Below are positions 36,319-45,500 of a stretch of DNA of 55,045 nt, one piece after another. The translations under genes were made by a program, and so were the position numbers. Each line of letters opens with the position of its first letter. Within the stretch, counting starts at the first letter, position 1. Under the pieces are notes generated by a model. That model made no database searches and was not told the DNA's origin. It worked only from the letters and a program-made list of their open reading frames with translations. Source of the stretch: Methylobacterium aerolatum (GTDB lineage: Bacteria; Pseudomonadota; Alphaproteobacteria; Rhizobiales; Beijerinckiaceae); contig NZ_BPQE01000022.1 in assembly GCF_022179085.1 (NCBI RefSeq), forward strand, positions 1 to 55,045. The letters run 5' to 3'.

Positions 36319-37118
36319 TGCCGGGGCTCCGCCGCGCCGGGGCGGGCGCTCTCCTGCTCCTCCTCGCCGGGTCGCCGGCCGGGGCGCAGGACGCCGTCGG
36401 GCCGTCCCTCGAATGCCGGGTGCCCGGCTCGCAGCTCTACACCGTCGCGACCCTCCCGGCCTCGAAGGTCGCGCTGACCGAGAAGCACGCCCTGCGCATC
36501 CTCGCCGTCGGCGGCAGCGCGGCGCCGGGGGCCTCGGCCTCCTACCCGGTGAGGCTCGAATCCGCCCTCGAACACGCCCTGCCGCAGGTCGATGTGGTGA
36601 TGGAGCATCGCGGCCTGCCGGGCGAGATCGCCTCGGGCGCGGCGGAGCGCCTGCGCACCCTGGTGGCCGAGGCCGATCCCGATCTGGTGGTGTGGCAGGT
36701 CGGCACCCACGATGCCATCGCGCGGGTCGATCCGGGCGCCTTCAAGGACGCCCTCGACGACGCGGTGGCGTGGCTGAAATCCCACGGGATCGACGTGGTG
36801 CTGGTCGATCCGCTCTACACGGCGAGCGTCGCGGGCGACGCCGACTACAACCGCATCGTCGATTCCGTGAAGGAGGTGGCGGCCAAGCAGGGCATCCCCC
36901 TGGTCCGCCGCTTCGAGGCCCTGCGCTACCTCGCGTCCCGGAACGAGAAGGGCGAGAGCCACATCCTCGGGCGACAGTTCCGCCTCAACGATCTCGGCCT
37001 GCGCTGCATGGCCGAACATGTGGCCCTGACGGTCGCGGCCTCGATCGGCCAGACCCCCCCGCCGGCCCCGAAGGCCACGCCGACCGCCAAGCCCGCTCCG
37101 TCGGACTCACCCGGCTAG
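36318..37118 (+). CDS. SGNH/GDSL-type periplasmic hydrolase-like protein
   Basis: 266-residue exported protein. The signal peptide is PGLRRAGAGALLLLLAGSP through AGAQ. The fold follows the SGNH family: block I LRILAVGGSAAPGASASYPVRL, with Ser67 in GGS in place of GDS; a block near HRGLPGEIASGA; VVWQVGTHDAI as the GxND-like block III; and a final block LNDLGLRCMAEH, where the catalytic His would lie. The C-terminal ~25 residues are Pro/Ala/Lys-rich. It starts inside the OpgC-like stop codon. A membrane acyltransferase paired with an SGNH domain is the layout of O-acetyl-transfer systems such as OatA, so it may act as acyl transferase or esterase on the same glycan. Confidence 0.8.
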   Translation: MPGLRRAGAGALLLLLAGSPAGAQDAVGPSLECRVPGSQLYTVATLPASKVALTEKHALRILAVGGSAAPGASASYPVRLESALEHALPQVDVVMEHRGLPGEIASGAAERLRTLVAEADPDLVVWQVGTHDAIARVDPGAFKDALDDAVAWLKSHGIDVVLVDPLYTASVAGDADYNRIVDSVKEVAAKQGIPLVRRFEALRYLASRNEKGESHILGRQFRLNDLGLRCMAEHVALTVAASIGQTPPPAPKATPTAKPAPSDSPG

Positions 37119-37260
37119 ACCCGTTTCGGTGATGTCCGAATCGCCCGCGTTGCGCCGTCCCTGCGGGCGAGCGCGGTGATGTGCGTTGCCCCGGAACGGC
37201 TCCGGCAGGCGTCACGGGACGGCCGCCGGCGGTGCGCGTGGAGGTCCGGAGCCGCCCTCG

Positions 37261-39600
37261 TCAGGCGGCCGTCCTGGCCCGCGCCCGGAGCGGCGGCGCG
37301 CGGCGGGCGTCCGCGCCGTCGCGGCCCGCGGCCTCGGCCACCTGTTCCAGGCGCCGCGGCGTCGGAGCGGGCAGGCGCAGCATCACGATGGTCCCGACAT
37401 TCTCCTCGGACCGGATGCGCAGCGAGCCGCCGTGCAGCTCCGCCGTCGAGCGGGCGATGGCGAGGCCGAGCCCCGAACCCTTGTGGCGGCTGGTGATCTG
37501 CGTCTCGACCTTGGTGAAGGGCTGGGCGAGGCGGGGCAGGGCGGCCCGCGGGATGCCGATGCCGCTGTCGGCCACGAAGACGTGGACGTGGTCGCCCGCC
37601 CGGCGGACCCGAACGGAGACGCGCCCGCCCGTCCCCGTGAACTTGACCGCGTTCTCCAGGATTCCGAGGAGGATGCGGTGGGTGCCGCGGACGTCGGCGA
37701 GGAAGTCGATTCCCGGACTCGCCTCGACGGCGATCCGCACGTCCTTGCGCGTGGCCTCCGCCGAGACGGCGGCGACGGCATCGGCCAGCGCCTCCCAGGC
37801 GGGGAGGGGACGGGGCCGCAGGCGGACCCGCCGCGCCTCGAGGCGCGCCATGTCGAGGATGTCGTCGATCATCGTCAGGAGGTGGCCGCCGCTCTCGCGG
37901 ATGTCGCGGGCGTATTCCGCGTAGCGCGGGGTGCCCATCGGCCCGAGCACCTCGTTCTCCATCACGTCGGCGAAGCCGATGATGGCGTTGAGCGGCGTGC
38001 GCAGCTCGTGACTCATGTTGGCCAGGAATTCGGATTTCGACCGGTTGGCCGATTCGGCCACCGCCTTCTGGTCGAGGTAGCGCTCGGCGAGGTCCGCGAG
38101 CTGCTGGGTCTGGACCTCGAGGGTCCGGCGGGAGCGCTTGAGGTCGGTGACCGTCTCGATCAACTCGCGCTCGGAGGCGACGAGTTGCTCCTGCTGGCGC
38201 TTGAGGCTCGTGATGTCGGTGCCCACCGAGACGTAGCCGCCGTCCCGGGTGCGCCGCTCGCTGATCTGGAGCCATCGGCCGTCGGCGAGTTCGGCCTCGA
38301 AGGTCCGGGCGGTGGCCGCGCCGATCTCCGGCGTCTCCCGGCGGATCTGGGGCAGGGCGCCCCGGCTCATCACGTCGACGTAGCGGCGGCCGGGCGTGGC
38401 GTCCTCGGCGCTGAGCGCGTGGAGGTGCCGGAACTTCGAATTGCACAGGACCATGCGGTTGCCCTGGTCCCACAGCACGAAAGCCTCCGAGATCGCCTCG
38501 ACCGCATCGCGCAGGCGCATGTCGGCGGCGGCGTTGGTCTCCTCGAGGGCCCGCTGCTGGGTGATGTCGACGGCGATGCCCACGAGGTGACGGCCACCGC
38601 CGAACCCGTCCGACACCACCTCCGCCCGGGCACGCAACCAGACATAGCCGCCGTCGGCGCCCCGCACGCGGAAGGCGTGGTCCACATGGGTCTGGTTGGC
38701 GGCCACGGCGCGGGCGAGGCTGTAGAGGTCGCCGTCGTCGGGGTGGACGAGGGCGTTCACCGTGCCGAAGGCGAGGTAGGCCTGCTCCCGGCGGTAGCCG
38801 AGGAGGGCATACATCGAATCGGACCAGTAGATTCGGCCCCGGGCGATGTCCCAGTCCCAGAGGCCGCAATCGCTGCGCCGGAGCGCCGTCTCCAGCCGCA
38901 GGCGGATCTGCTCGCAGGCCCTGTCGGCCAGGGTCGCCTGCCGGGTCTGCAGGCCGTAGGCGACGCCGACGCCGAGGATCGTGAGAATCGCGGCGCCGAC
39001 GAGGACGATCTGGTCCCGCGCCCGCGTCCCCCAGCCCGCCAGCAGCGGTTCGATGGGCTGGAGCACCGCCACCTGCCCGCCGCCCGGCAGGGAATGCATG
39101 GCGGCGATCACCCATTCGCCGCCGGGGAGGGCGAGGGTCACCGCGCCCGCGCGCTCGCCGAGGGCCGAGAGCGGCTCGCTCGGGCCGAGGACGTCCGCGA
39201 GGCCCGTCATGGCGGCGGGAAGCGGAGGGTGGGCCGCCGCGATCCGCGCCGCCGGGGTCACGAGGAGGATACGCCGGCCCGCGTGGCGGTGGTCCTCGGG
39301 CAGGAGGGCCGGGAGATCGAGCCGGGCCTGCGCCGAGGCACCGAGGGCGTGGGCGGCAAGACGGGTGAAGCTCTCGACCTCCGCCTCGGCCCCGCTCAGG
39401 ATCTCGGCCCGCTGGCCGCGGATATGCAGGGCGGCGAGACCGACGAGGCAGGCCAGGAAGACGGACAGGACGCCCGGCACGACGAAGCGCAGCCAGCGCT
39501 CGGCCCGCTGCACGCGGGGATCCCGGCTGCGGACCGGCCACGCCGCCGACAGTGCCGTATCCGCGCGCGCGGAGAGGGAAGCGGAAACCGCCTCCGGCAT
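37261..39600 (-). CDS. PAS domain-containing membrane sensor histidine kinase
   Basis: 779-residue sensor kinase. Two transmembrane helices (about 39-60 and 198-217) flank a ~135-residue periplasmic sensor. Two PAS domains follow: about 240-355 (LWDWDIARGRIYWSDSMYALLGY) and about 365-480. A coiled-coil (about 485-525) leads to the HisKA domain with FLANMSHELRTPLNAI, phospho-acceptor His531. The ATPase domain has the N box (ILENAVKF), G1 (DSGIGIP) and G2 (GSGLGLAI). The HisKA helix (IIGFADVMENEVLGPMG and YARDIRESGGHLL) resembles the PleC/DivJ group of alphaproteobacterial kinases. No receiver domain or adjacent response-regulator gene is seen, so it is an orphan kinase. The C-terminal ~25 residues are Arg-rich. 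The signal is unknown. Confidence 0.92.
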   Translation of the reverse strand: MPEAVSASLSARADTALSAAWPVRSRDPRVQRAERWLRFVVPGVLSVFLACLVGLAALHIRGQRAEILSGAEAEVESFTRLAAHALGASAQARLDLPALLPEDHRHAGRRILLVTPAARIAAAHPPLPAAMTGLADVLGPSEPLSALGERAGAVTLALPGGEWVIAAMHSLPGGGQVAVLQPIEPLLAGWGTRARDQIVLVGAAILTILGVGVAYGLQTRQATLADRACEQIRLRLETALRRSDCGLWDWDIARGRIYWSDSMYALLGYRREQAYLAFGTVNALVHPDDGDLYSLARAVAANQTHVDHAFRVRGADGGYVWLRARAEVVSDGFGGGRHLVGIAVDITQQRALEETNAAADMRLRDAVEAISEAFVLWDQGNRMVLCNSKFRHLHALSAEDATPGRRYVDVMSRGALPQIRRETPEIGAATARTFEAELADGRWLQISERRTRDGGYVSVGTDITSLKRQQEQLVASERELIETVTDLKRSRRTLEVQTQQLADLAERYLDQKAVAESANRSKSEFLANMSHELRTPLNAIIGFADVMENEVLGPMGTPRYAEYARDIRESGGHLLTMIDDILDMARLEARRVRLRPRPLPAWEALADAVAAVSAEATRKDVRIAVEASPGIDFLADVRGTHRILLGILENAVKFTGTGGRVSVRVRRAGDHVHVFVADSGIGIPRAALPRLAQPFTKVETQITSRHKGSGLGLAIARSTAELHGGSLRIRSEENVGTIVMLRLPAPTPRRLEQVAEAAGRDGADARRAPPLRARARTAA

Positions 39601-39715
39601 GACCGAACCTCATCCCTCGGAATCGATCCGGTCCGGGCGGCGACCGCCCTGCGAATCTCGGTGGATAGAACCACCTCGGCGCGGGCCTTGTCCACCGTTT
39701 TTTAACCATACGACC

Positions 39716-39763
39716 TTGACCGAAACCGACTTCTCGAGTCCCGCGGGAATCGGTTTCGGTCAA
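39716..39763. repeat. Perfect 14-bp inverted repeat between pepN and the sensor kinase gene
   Basis: TTGACCGAAACCGA (39716-39729) and TCGGTTTCGGTCAA (39750-39763) are exact reverse complements around a 20-bp spacer. It lies 13 bp past the pepN stop and about 115 bp before the kinase start, both on the minus strand. It could terminate pepN (no U-tract follows directly) or be a regulator site for the kinase promoter. Confidence 0.8.
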
Positions 39764-39776
39764 TTCAATCAGTCAT

Positions 39777-42386
39777 TTAGCCGTCTTGCAGCGTGCGCCC
39801 GAGGATGTCGGCCACGTCCCGGGACAAACCTGGAACGCCCTTGATCCCATTCAGCATTTCCGATGCTGCCGCACGGCGTGTCTTTTCGTATCGGCGCCAG
39901 GAACCGAAAGCCGTCAGGAGCCGGGCGGCGACCTGCGGATTGGCCGGATCGAGGGCGCGCACGAACCGGCCCACCAGGGCGAACCCGGCGCCGTCGGCGC
40001 GGGCGAACTGGGTCGGGTTCGCCATGGCGAAGCTTGCGACCAGCGCCCGCACCCGATTCGGGTTGGTCATCGAGAAGGCCGGGTGGCGGGTCAGGCGCTC
40101 GATCCGGTCGAGGGTTTCGGGCTCGGGGATCGTGGCCTGGATCGCGAACCACTTGTCGAGCACCAGGGGCTCGGCGGCGAATCGCTCGCCGAAGGCCGCC
40201 AGAGCCTCCTCGCGCGCCTCGCCGGGGATCTGGGCGAGGGTGGCCAGGGCCGCGAGGCGGTCGGTCATGTTGGTGGCGCACGAGAGCCGGCGGGTCGCCA
40301 GGGCGGCGCCGGCCTCGGGATCGCCGGCGGCGATCAGATCGAGGGCCGCGTTGCGCAGCGACCGTCGTCCGGCCGACGCCGCATCCGGGCTGTAGGCGCC
40401 CTCCGTGGCCGGGGCGAGGGCGGCGTCGATGCCCTCGAGCCGGGCCCGCAACACCCGGCCGAGGCGCGCCCGCAGGCTGCGCCGGGCGGCGTGGATCGCG
40501 TCGGGATCGACGTCGCGCGCCAGCGCGTCGGCCGCCTCTCCCTCGGTCGGCAGGGCCAGCACCAGGGCGGCGAAGGCCGGATCGGCCAGCGCCTCGCCGT
40601 CGAGGAAGGTGCCGAGCGCCTGCGCGAAGGCATCGGCGCGGACGGGATCGAAAGCGAGGATCAGGCTCAGGGCCACGTCCTGGGCCGCCTGCCAGCGGTT
40701 GAAGGGATCGCTGTCGCGGGCCAGCAGCCGCAGGCGGTGGTCGTCGGACAGGGCGAGGTCGAGGCGGACCGGCGCGGAGAAATCCCGCAGGAGCGAGGGC
40801 ACGGGCTCCTCCGCCACACCCTCGAAGACCAGTTCCGCCCCCGGCCGGTCGAGCACGAAGACGCCGCCGTCGAGGGCGGGGCAGGTCACGCCCGTCAGCG
40901 GCCCCCCGGCTCCCACGAGGCCCAGCGCCACGGGGATGACCAGCGGCGGCCCCTCAACCGGCAGGGTCTGGGCGAGCTTCAGGGTGTAGCGCCGCGCGGC
41001 GGGATCGTAGCGGCCCTCGGCCGTGAGCCGGGGCGTTCCCGGTCGCTCGTACCAGCGGGCGAAAGCGGAGAGGTCGCGTCCCGTCACCGCCGCGAAGGCG
41101 GCGAGGAAGTCCTCCACCGTGGCGGCACGGCCGTCATTCTCCGCGAAGTAGCGGTCCATCCCGGCGCGGAACGCCTCAGCCCCGATCAGGGTCTTCAGCA
41201 TCCGCACGATCTCGGCGCCCTTGTCGTAGACGGTCGCCGTGTAGAAGTTGTTGATCTCGGCATAGGCGGTGGGCCGCACCGGGTGCTTCAGCGGTCCGGC
41301 ATCCTCCGGGAACTGCCGGGCGCGGAGGCTGCGCACCTCACCGATCCGGTGCACAGGGCGCGAGCGCATGTCCGAGGAGAATTCCTGGTCGCGGAAGACG
41401 GTCAGGCCCTCCTTCAGGCAGAGCTGGAACCAGTCCCGGCAGGTGACGCGGTTGCCCGACCAGTTGTGGAAGTACTCGTGGGCGATGATCGCCTCGATGG
41501 CGGCGTAGTCCGCGTCGGTCGCCGTCTCGGGGGCGGCGAGCACATATTTGTCGTTGAAGATGTTGAGGCCCTTGTTCTCCATCGCGCCCATGTTGAAGGC
41601 GGCGACGGCGACGACGTTGAACACGTCGAGGTCGTAAGGGCGGCCGAAGGCGCGCTCGTCCCATTCCATGGAGCGCACCACCGCGTCGAGGGCATAGCCC
41701 GCGCGGTCCTCCTTGCCCGGCTCCACGTAGACGGCGCAGGTCACGTCCCGCCCCTCCATGGTGCGGAAGCTCGTCTCGACCTTGCCGAGCCGCCCGCCGA
41801 CGACGGCGAAGAGATAGGCGGGCTTCGGGTGCGGGTCGTGCCAGACCGCGTAGTGCCTGTCGGTGCCCACCGGCCCCGACTCCACCGGGTTGCCGTTGCC
41901 GAGCAGCACCGGCGCCTCGTCGCGCCGGGCCTCGATCCGCGTGGTGTAGACCGCCATCACGTCCGGCCGGTCGAGGAAGTAGGTGATGCGGCGGAAGCCG
42001 TCCGCCTCGCACTGGGTGCAGTAGACGCCGTCCGTCCGGTAGAGCCCCATCAGCTTGGTGTTGGCGGTGGGATCGACCTGCGTCACGAGGCGCAGGGTGA
42101 AGGGCCGCCGGGGCGGCCGGTGCAGGGTCAGCCCGCCGGGCCCGGCCGCGAAGTCCTCCGCCGGCAGGGCCGCCCCGTCGAGGTCGATGGCCACGAGGAT
42201 GAGGTCGTCGCCGTCGAGGTGGAGCGGCGCGGCGGGGTCGCCGTCGGGATTCGGCCGCAGGGCCAGATCCGCCGTGATCCGCGTAGCGTGGGGGTCGAGG
42301 CGGATGTCGAGGTCGACGCGGTCGATCAGGAAGGCGCTGGGGCGGTAGTCCTCCAGGCGGATCAGCGGCGGCGTCTCGGTGCGCAT
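39777..42386 (-). CDS. pepN: Aminopeptidase N (M1 family)
   Basis: Zinc aminopeptidase that removes N-terminal residues from peptides in the cytoplasm. 869 residues from ATG 42386, matching the bacterial PepN length. The exopeptidase motif GAMEN (about 266-270) and the zinc motif HEYFH (His303, Glu304, His307) with Glu326 eighteen residues on (LCLKEGLT) are intact. The N-terminal YCTQCEADGFRRITYF region binds the peptide N-terminus. The C-terminal alpha-helical domain is complete to LGRTLQDG. The frame remains open far upstream through the antisense of the next gene, which is a GC-bias artefact. It is divergent from the Mfd-like helicase with 162 bp between. Confidence 0.95.
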   Translation of the reverse strand: MRTETPPLIRLEDYRPSAFLIDRVDLDIRLDPHATRITADLALRPNPDGDPAAPLHLDGDDLILVAIDLDGAALPAEDFAAGPGGLTLHRPPRRPFTLRLVTQVDPTANTKLMGLYRTDGVYCTQCEADGFRRITYFLDRPDVMAVYTTRIEARRDEAPVLLGNGNPVESGPVGTDRHYAVWHDPHPKPAYLFAVVGGRLGKVETSFRTMEGRDVTCAVYVEPGKEDRAGYALDAVVRSMEWDERAFGRPYDLDVFNVVAVAAFNMGAMENKGLNIFNDKYVLAAPETATDADYAAIEAIIAHEYFHNWSGNRVTCRDWFQLCLKEGLTVFRDQEFSSDMRSRPVHRIGEVRSLRARQFPEDAGPLKHPVRPTAYAEINNFYTATVYDKGAEIVRMLKTLIGAEAFRAGMDRYFAENDGRAATVEDFLAAFAAVTGRDLSAFARWYERPGTPRLTAEGRYDPAARRYTLKLAQTLPVEGPPLVIPVALGLVGAGGPLTGVTCPALDGGVFVLDRPGAELVFEGVAEEPVPSLLRDFSAPVRLDLALSDDHRLRLLARDSDPFNRWQAAQDVALSLILAFDPVRADAFAQALGTFLDGEALADPAFAALVLALPTEGEAADALARDVDPDAIHAARRSLRARLGRVLRARLEGIDAALAPATEGAYSPDAASAGRRSLRNAALDLIAAGDPEAGAALATRRLSCATNMTDRLAALATLAQIPGEAREEALAAFGERFAAEPLVLDKWFAIQATIPEPETLDRIERLTRHPAFSMTNPNRVRALVASFAMANPTQFARADGAGFALVGRFVRALDPANPQVAARLLTAFGSWRRYEKTRRAAASEMLNGIKGVPGLSRDVADILGRTLQDG

Positions 42387-42401
42387 GCGGGGTCTCTCCG
42401 G

Positions 42402-42418
42402 GAACGAGGCCCTTGTTC
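42402..42418. promoter_or_regulatory. Candidate operator: 17-bp dyad between divergent pepN and helicase genes
   Basis: GAACGAGGCCCTTGTTC has 8-bp arms (GAACGAGG / CCTTGTTC) around a central C, with one G-T mismatch. It lies about 16 bp from the pepN start and 130 bp from the helicase start. It has the size of a dimeric regulator site, but the regulator is unknown and chance cannot be excluded. Confidence 0.3.
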
Positions 42419-42548
42419 TGGTCCCTCCGGCCGCCGGGCGCAACGCGCGGATCGCTCCCTCGCCCAACCCTGTGGACCGGCGCCGCGCCGCGGGGACCAA
42501 CAGGCCCCATCCGGCGTTGCCGGGCACAAGGGTCGAGATGGATCGGGT

Positions 42549-45500
42549 ATGGCACGGACACAGGTGCAGCGCGCGACGGATGCGGGGCAGGTGGAGGACG
42601 CGCCCCTCGTCCCGACGGGGGCCCTGGCCGTCGCCCTCCTGGGGCTCGTGGACAAGGCCGATCCGCTGATCCACGTCGCCCGCGACGGGCGCCGTCTGGA
42701 GGAGATCGCGGCCACGCTGCGGGCGCTCCAACCGGACCTCGCCGTGGCGATCTTCCCCGAATGGGATTGCCTGCCCTTCGACCACGCCTCGCCGTCGCGG
42801 GCGACGATGGGTGCCCGCACCGCCCTCCTGCGCTGGCTCACCGATACGGCGGCGCGGCCGAGCATCGTCCTCACCACCGCCCCCGCCCTGGTCCAGCGGG
42901 TGCCGCCGCCGGAAACCTGGGCGGACGCGCGGGTGACCTTCGCGGTGGGCGACACGATCGACGTCGCCGCCATCACCGCCGCCCTGCAGCGCCTGGGCTA
43001 CGTCCTCGACGAGCGCGTGGACGAGCCGGGCGAGGTCGCCGTCCGGGGCCGGACCCTCGAAGTGTTCCCCGCCGCCGCCCCGCTCCCCTGCCGGGTGGAG
43101 CACGAGAAGGGCCGCGTCACCGCGATCCGCTCCTACGACCCGATCTCGCAGCGCTCCGTCGCCGACAGCGGGCATCTCCTCGTCGATCCGGCCACCGAGA
43201 TCATCCTCGCGCCCGGCTCGCAGGACCGCCTCGCCCCCTTCACCGGCCAGGAGCACGGGCTCGCCCGGTACTATCCGGGCCTCGTCACGCTCCTCGACTA
43301 CGCGAAGGGCGCCCGCCTCGTCATCGAGGACGGCTCCGAGAGCCGCCTCGCCGCCTTCTTCGAGCAGGTGGAGGAGGGCCGCGAGGCCGCCGCGGGCGGG
43401 CGCCGCCGCGCCTCCGGCCGCACGGCGGAGGGCCTCTACCTGACACCCGCGGAGTGGAAGAGGCTCGCCAAGTCCCGCACCCTCGCGGGTGCCACGGAGG
43501 GGGCGGCCGAGGGCGTCGGCGGCCCGGTCTTCGTCGGGGAACGGCGTGCCAAGGCGGCCCTGGCGAAATTCCTGAAGGCCCGCCTGAAGGATGGCGACCG
43601 GATCGTCCTCACGGGGCCGAAGGCGGCCCTGCGCCGCCTCGTCCGCCCCGCCTCCGAGGCGGTGGAGCGCACCATCGGCCTGATCGACGCCTGGGACGAG
43701 GTGGCATCGGCCAAGCCGGGCACGGTGATGGCGCTTGTGGCGCCGCTCGCGGCGGGGTTCCGCACGGACGGCGTCACCGTCGTCGCGGCGGCGGACCTCC
43801 TCGGCCCCACCGCCGCCCCGGTGGGGCATTCCGGCCCGGCCCTGCCGCTGGGCGAGGTCGAGTTGCGCCCCGGCGACGTGGCGGTGGACCGGGACCGGGG
43901 CCTGTGCCTCTTCGAGGGCCTGGAGAGCCTGCCGGCCCGGGAGGCCGAGGGGCCGACCGAAGCCCTGCGCCTGCGCTTCGCCGACGACGCCGTGCTGATG
44001 GTGCCGGTCGAGCAGGCGGAACGGATCTGGCGCTACGGGTCGGAGCCGGAGGCCGTCACCCTCGACAAGCTCGACGGCGGCACCTGGGCCCGCCGCCGCC
44101 TCGAAGCCGAGGCCACCCTCGCCCGGACCGCCCGCACCCTGCTGGCGACGGCGAAGGCCCGGCGGGAGGCCGGGGCGGCCAAGATCGTGCCGCCGGCCCG
44201 CGAGATCGAGCGGTTCGCCGCCGGCTTCGGCTTCCCGCCGACACCGGATCAGGCCCAGGCCGTCGAGGCGATCATGGCCGACCTCGCCTCGGGCGAGCCC
44301 ATGGACCGGCTGGTCTGCGGCGATGTCGGCTTCGGCAAGACCGAGGTGGCGCTGCGGGCGCTGGCGGCGGCGGTGTTCGCCGGGCGGCAGGCGGTGCTGA
44401 TCGCCCCCACCACGGTGCTGGCACGCCAGCACGCCACGACCCTCCAGCGCCGGTTCGCGCGGTTCGGGATCGAGGTCGGCCACCTGTCCCGCCTCGTCTC
44501 GCCGCAGGAGGCCAAGCGGGTGAAGAAGGGCTTGGCCGACGGCACGCTCCGCCTCGCCGTCGGCACCCATGCGCTCGCCTGCAAGGGTGTGGCCTACGCC
44601 GACCTCGGCCTCACCGTGATCGACGAGGAGCAGCGCTTCGGCGCCAAGATGAAGGCGGACCTGCGCCGCCTCGCCGATGGCGGCCACGTCCTCACGCTGA
44701 CGGCGACGCCGATCCCGCGGACGCTGCAATCCGCCCTCGTCGGCCTCCAGAGCCTCAGCGTGCTCGCGACGCCCCCGGCGCTCCGCCAGCCGGTGCGCAC
44801 CGTCGTCACCGACGTCGAGGACGAGACGATCCGGGAGGCGCTGATCCGCGAGCAGCGGCGCGGCGGCCAGAGCTTCGTCGTCTGCCCGCGGATCGAGGAC
44901 ATCGAACCGCTCAGGGCGCGCCTGAAGCGCCTCGTGCCGAAGCTCGATGTCGTCGTCGCCCACGGCGGCCTCAAGGCCGCCGCGATGGACGAGGCGATGG
45001 TCGGCTTCGCCGATGGGGCGGGGGACGTGCTGCTCGCCACGGCGATCATCGAGAGCGGCCTCGACGTGCCCCGCGCCAACACGATGCTGATCTGGGACGC
45101 GGCCCGGTTCGGCCTTGCCCAGCTCCATCAGCTACGGGGCCGCGTCGGGCGCGGTCAGCGGCGCGGCGCGGTCTACCTCCTGTCGGAGCCCGACGCGCCG
45201 CCGAGCGCGGCCGCGATGCAGCGCCTGCGCGCCCTGGAGGCCATGGACCGCCTCGGCGCGGGCTTCGCGATCAGCGCCCGCGACCTCGACCTGCGCGGCG
45301 CCGGCGACCTTGTGGGCGAGGATCAGGCGGGCCATGCCAAGCTCGTCGGGCTCGGCCTCTACCGGCATCTCCTGGAACTCGCGATCCTCCAGGCCAAGGG
45401 CGAGCCGGCCGAGGACTGGACCCCGGAGATCGCGCTGGGCCTCGGGGCGACGATTCCCGATTCGTACATCCCCGAGCCCGAGATCCGTCTCAGCCTCTAC

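Noticed and set aside
39786-42548. Upstream part of a 2016-codon plus-strand frame ahead of the Mfd-like gene
   Set aside because: It is antisense to pepN and shows no protein family features; the helicase starts at 42549.
39777-45128. A 1783-codon minus-strand open frame covering both pepN and the antisense of the Mfd-like helicase gene
   Set aside because: Only the part from 42386 down is PepN. The rest is antisense to a clear helicase gene, has Arg/Gly/Ala/His-rich sequence without domains, and stays open because of G/C-ending codons.
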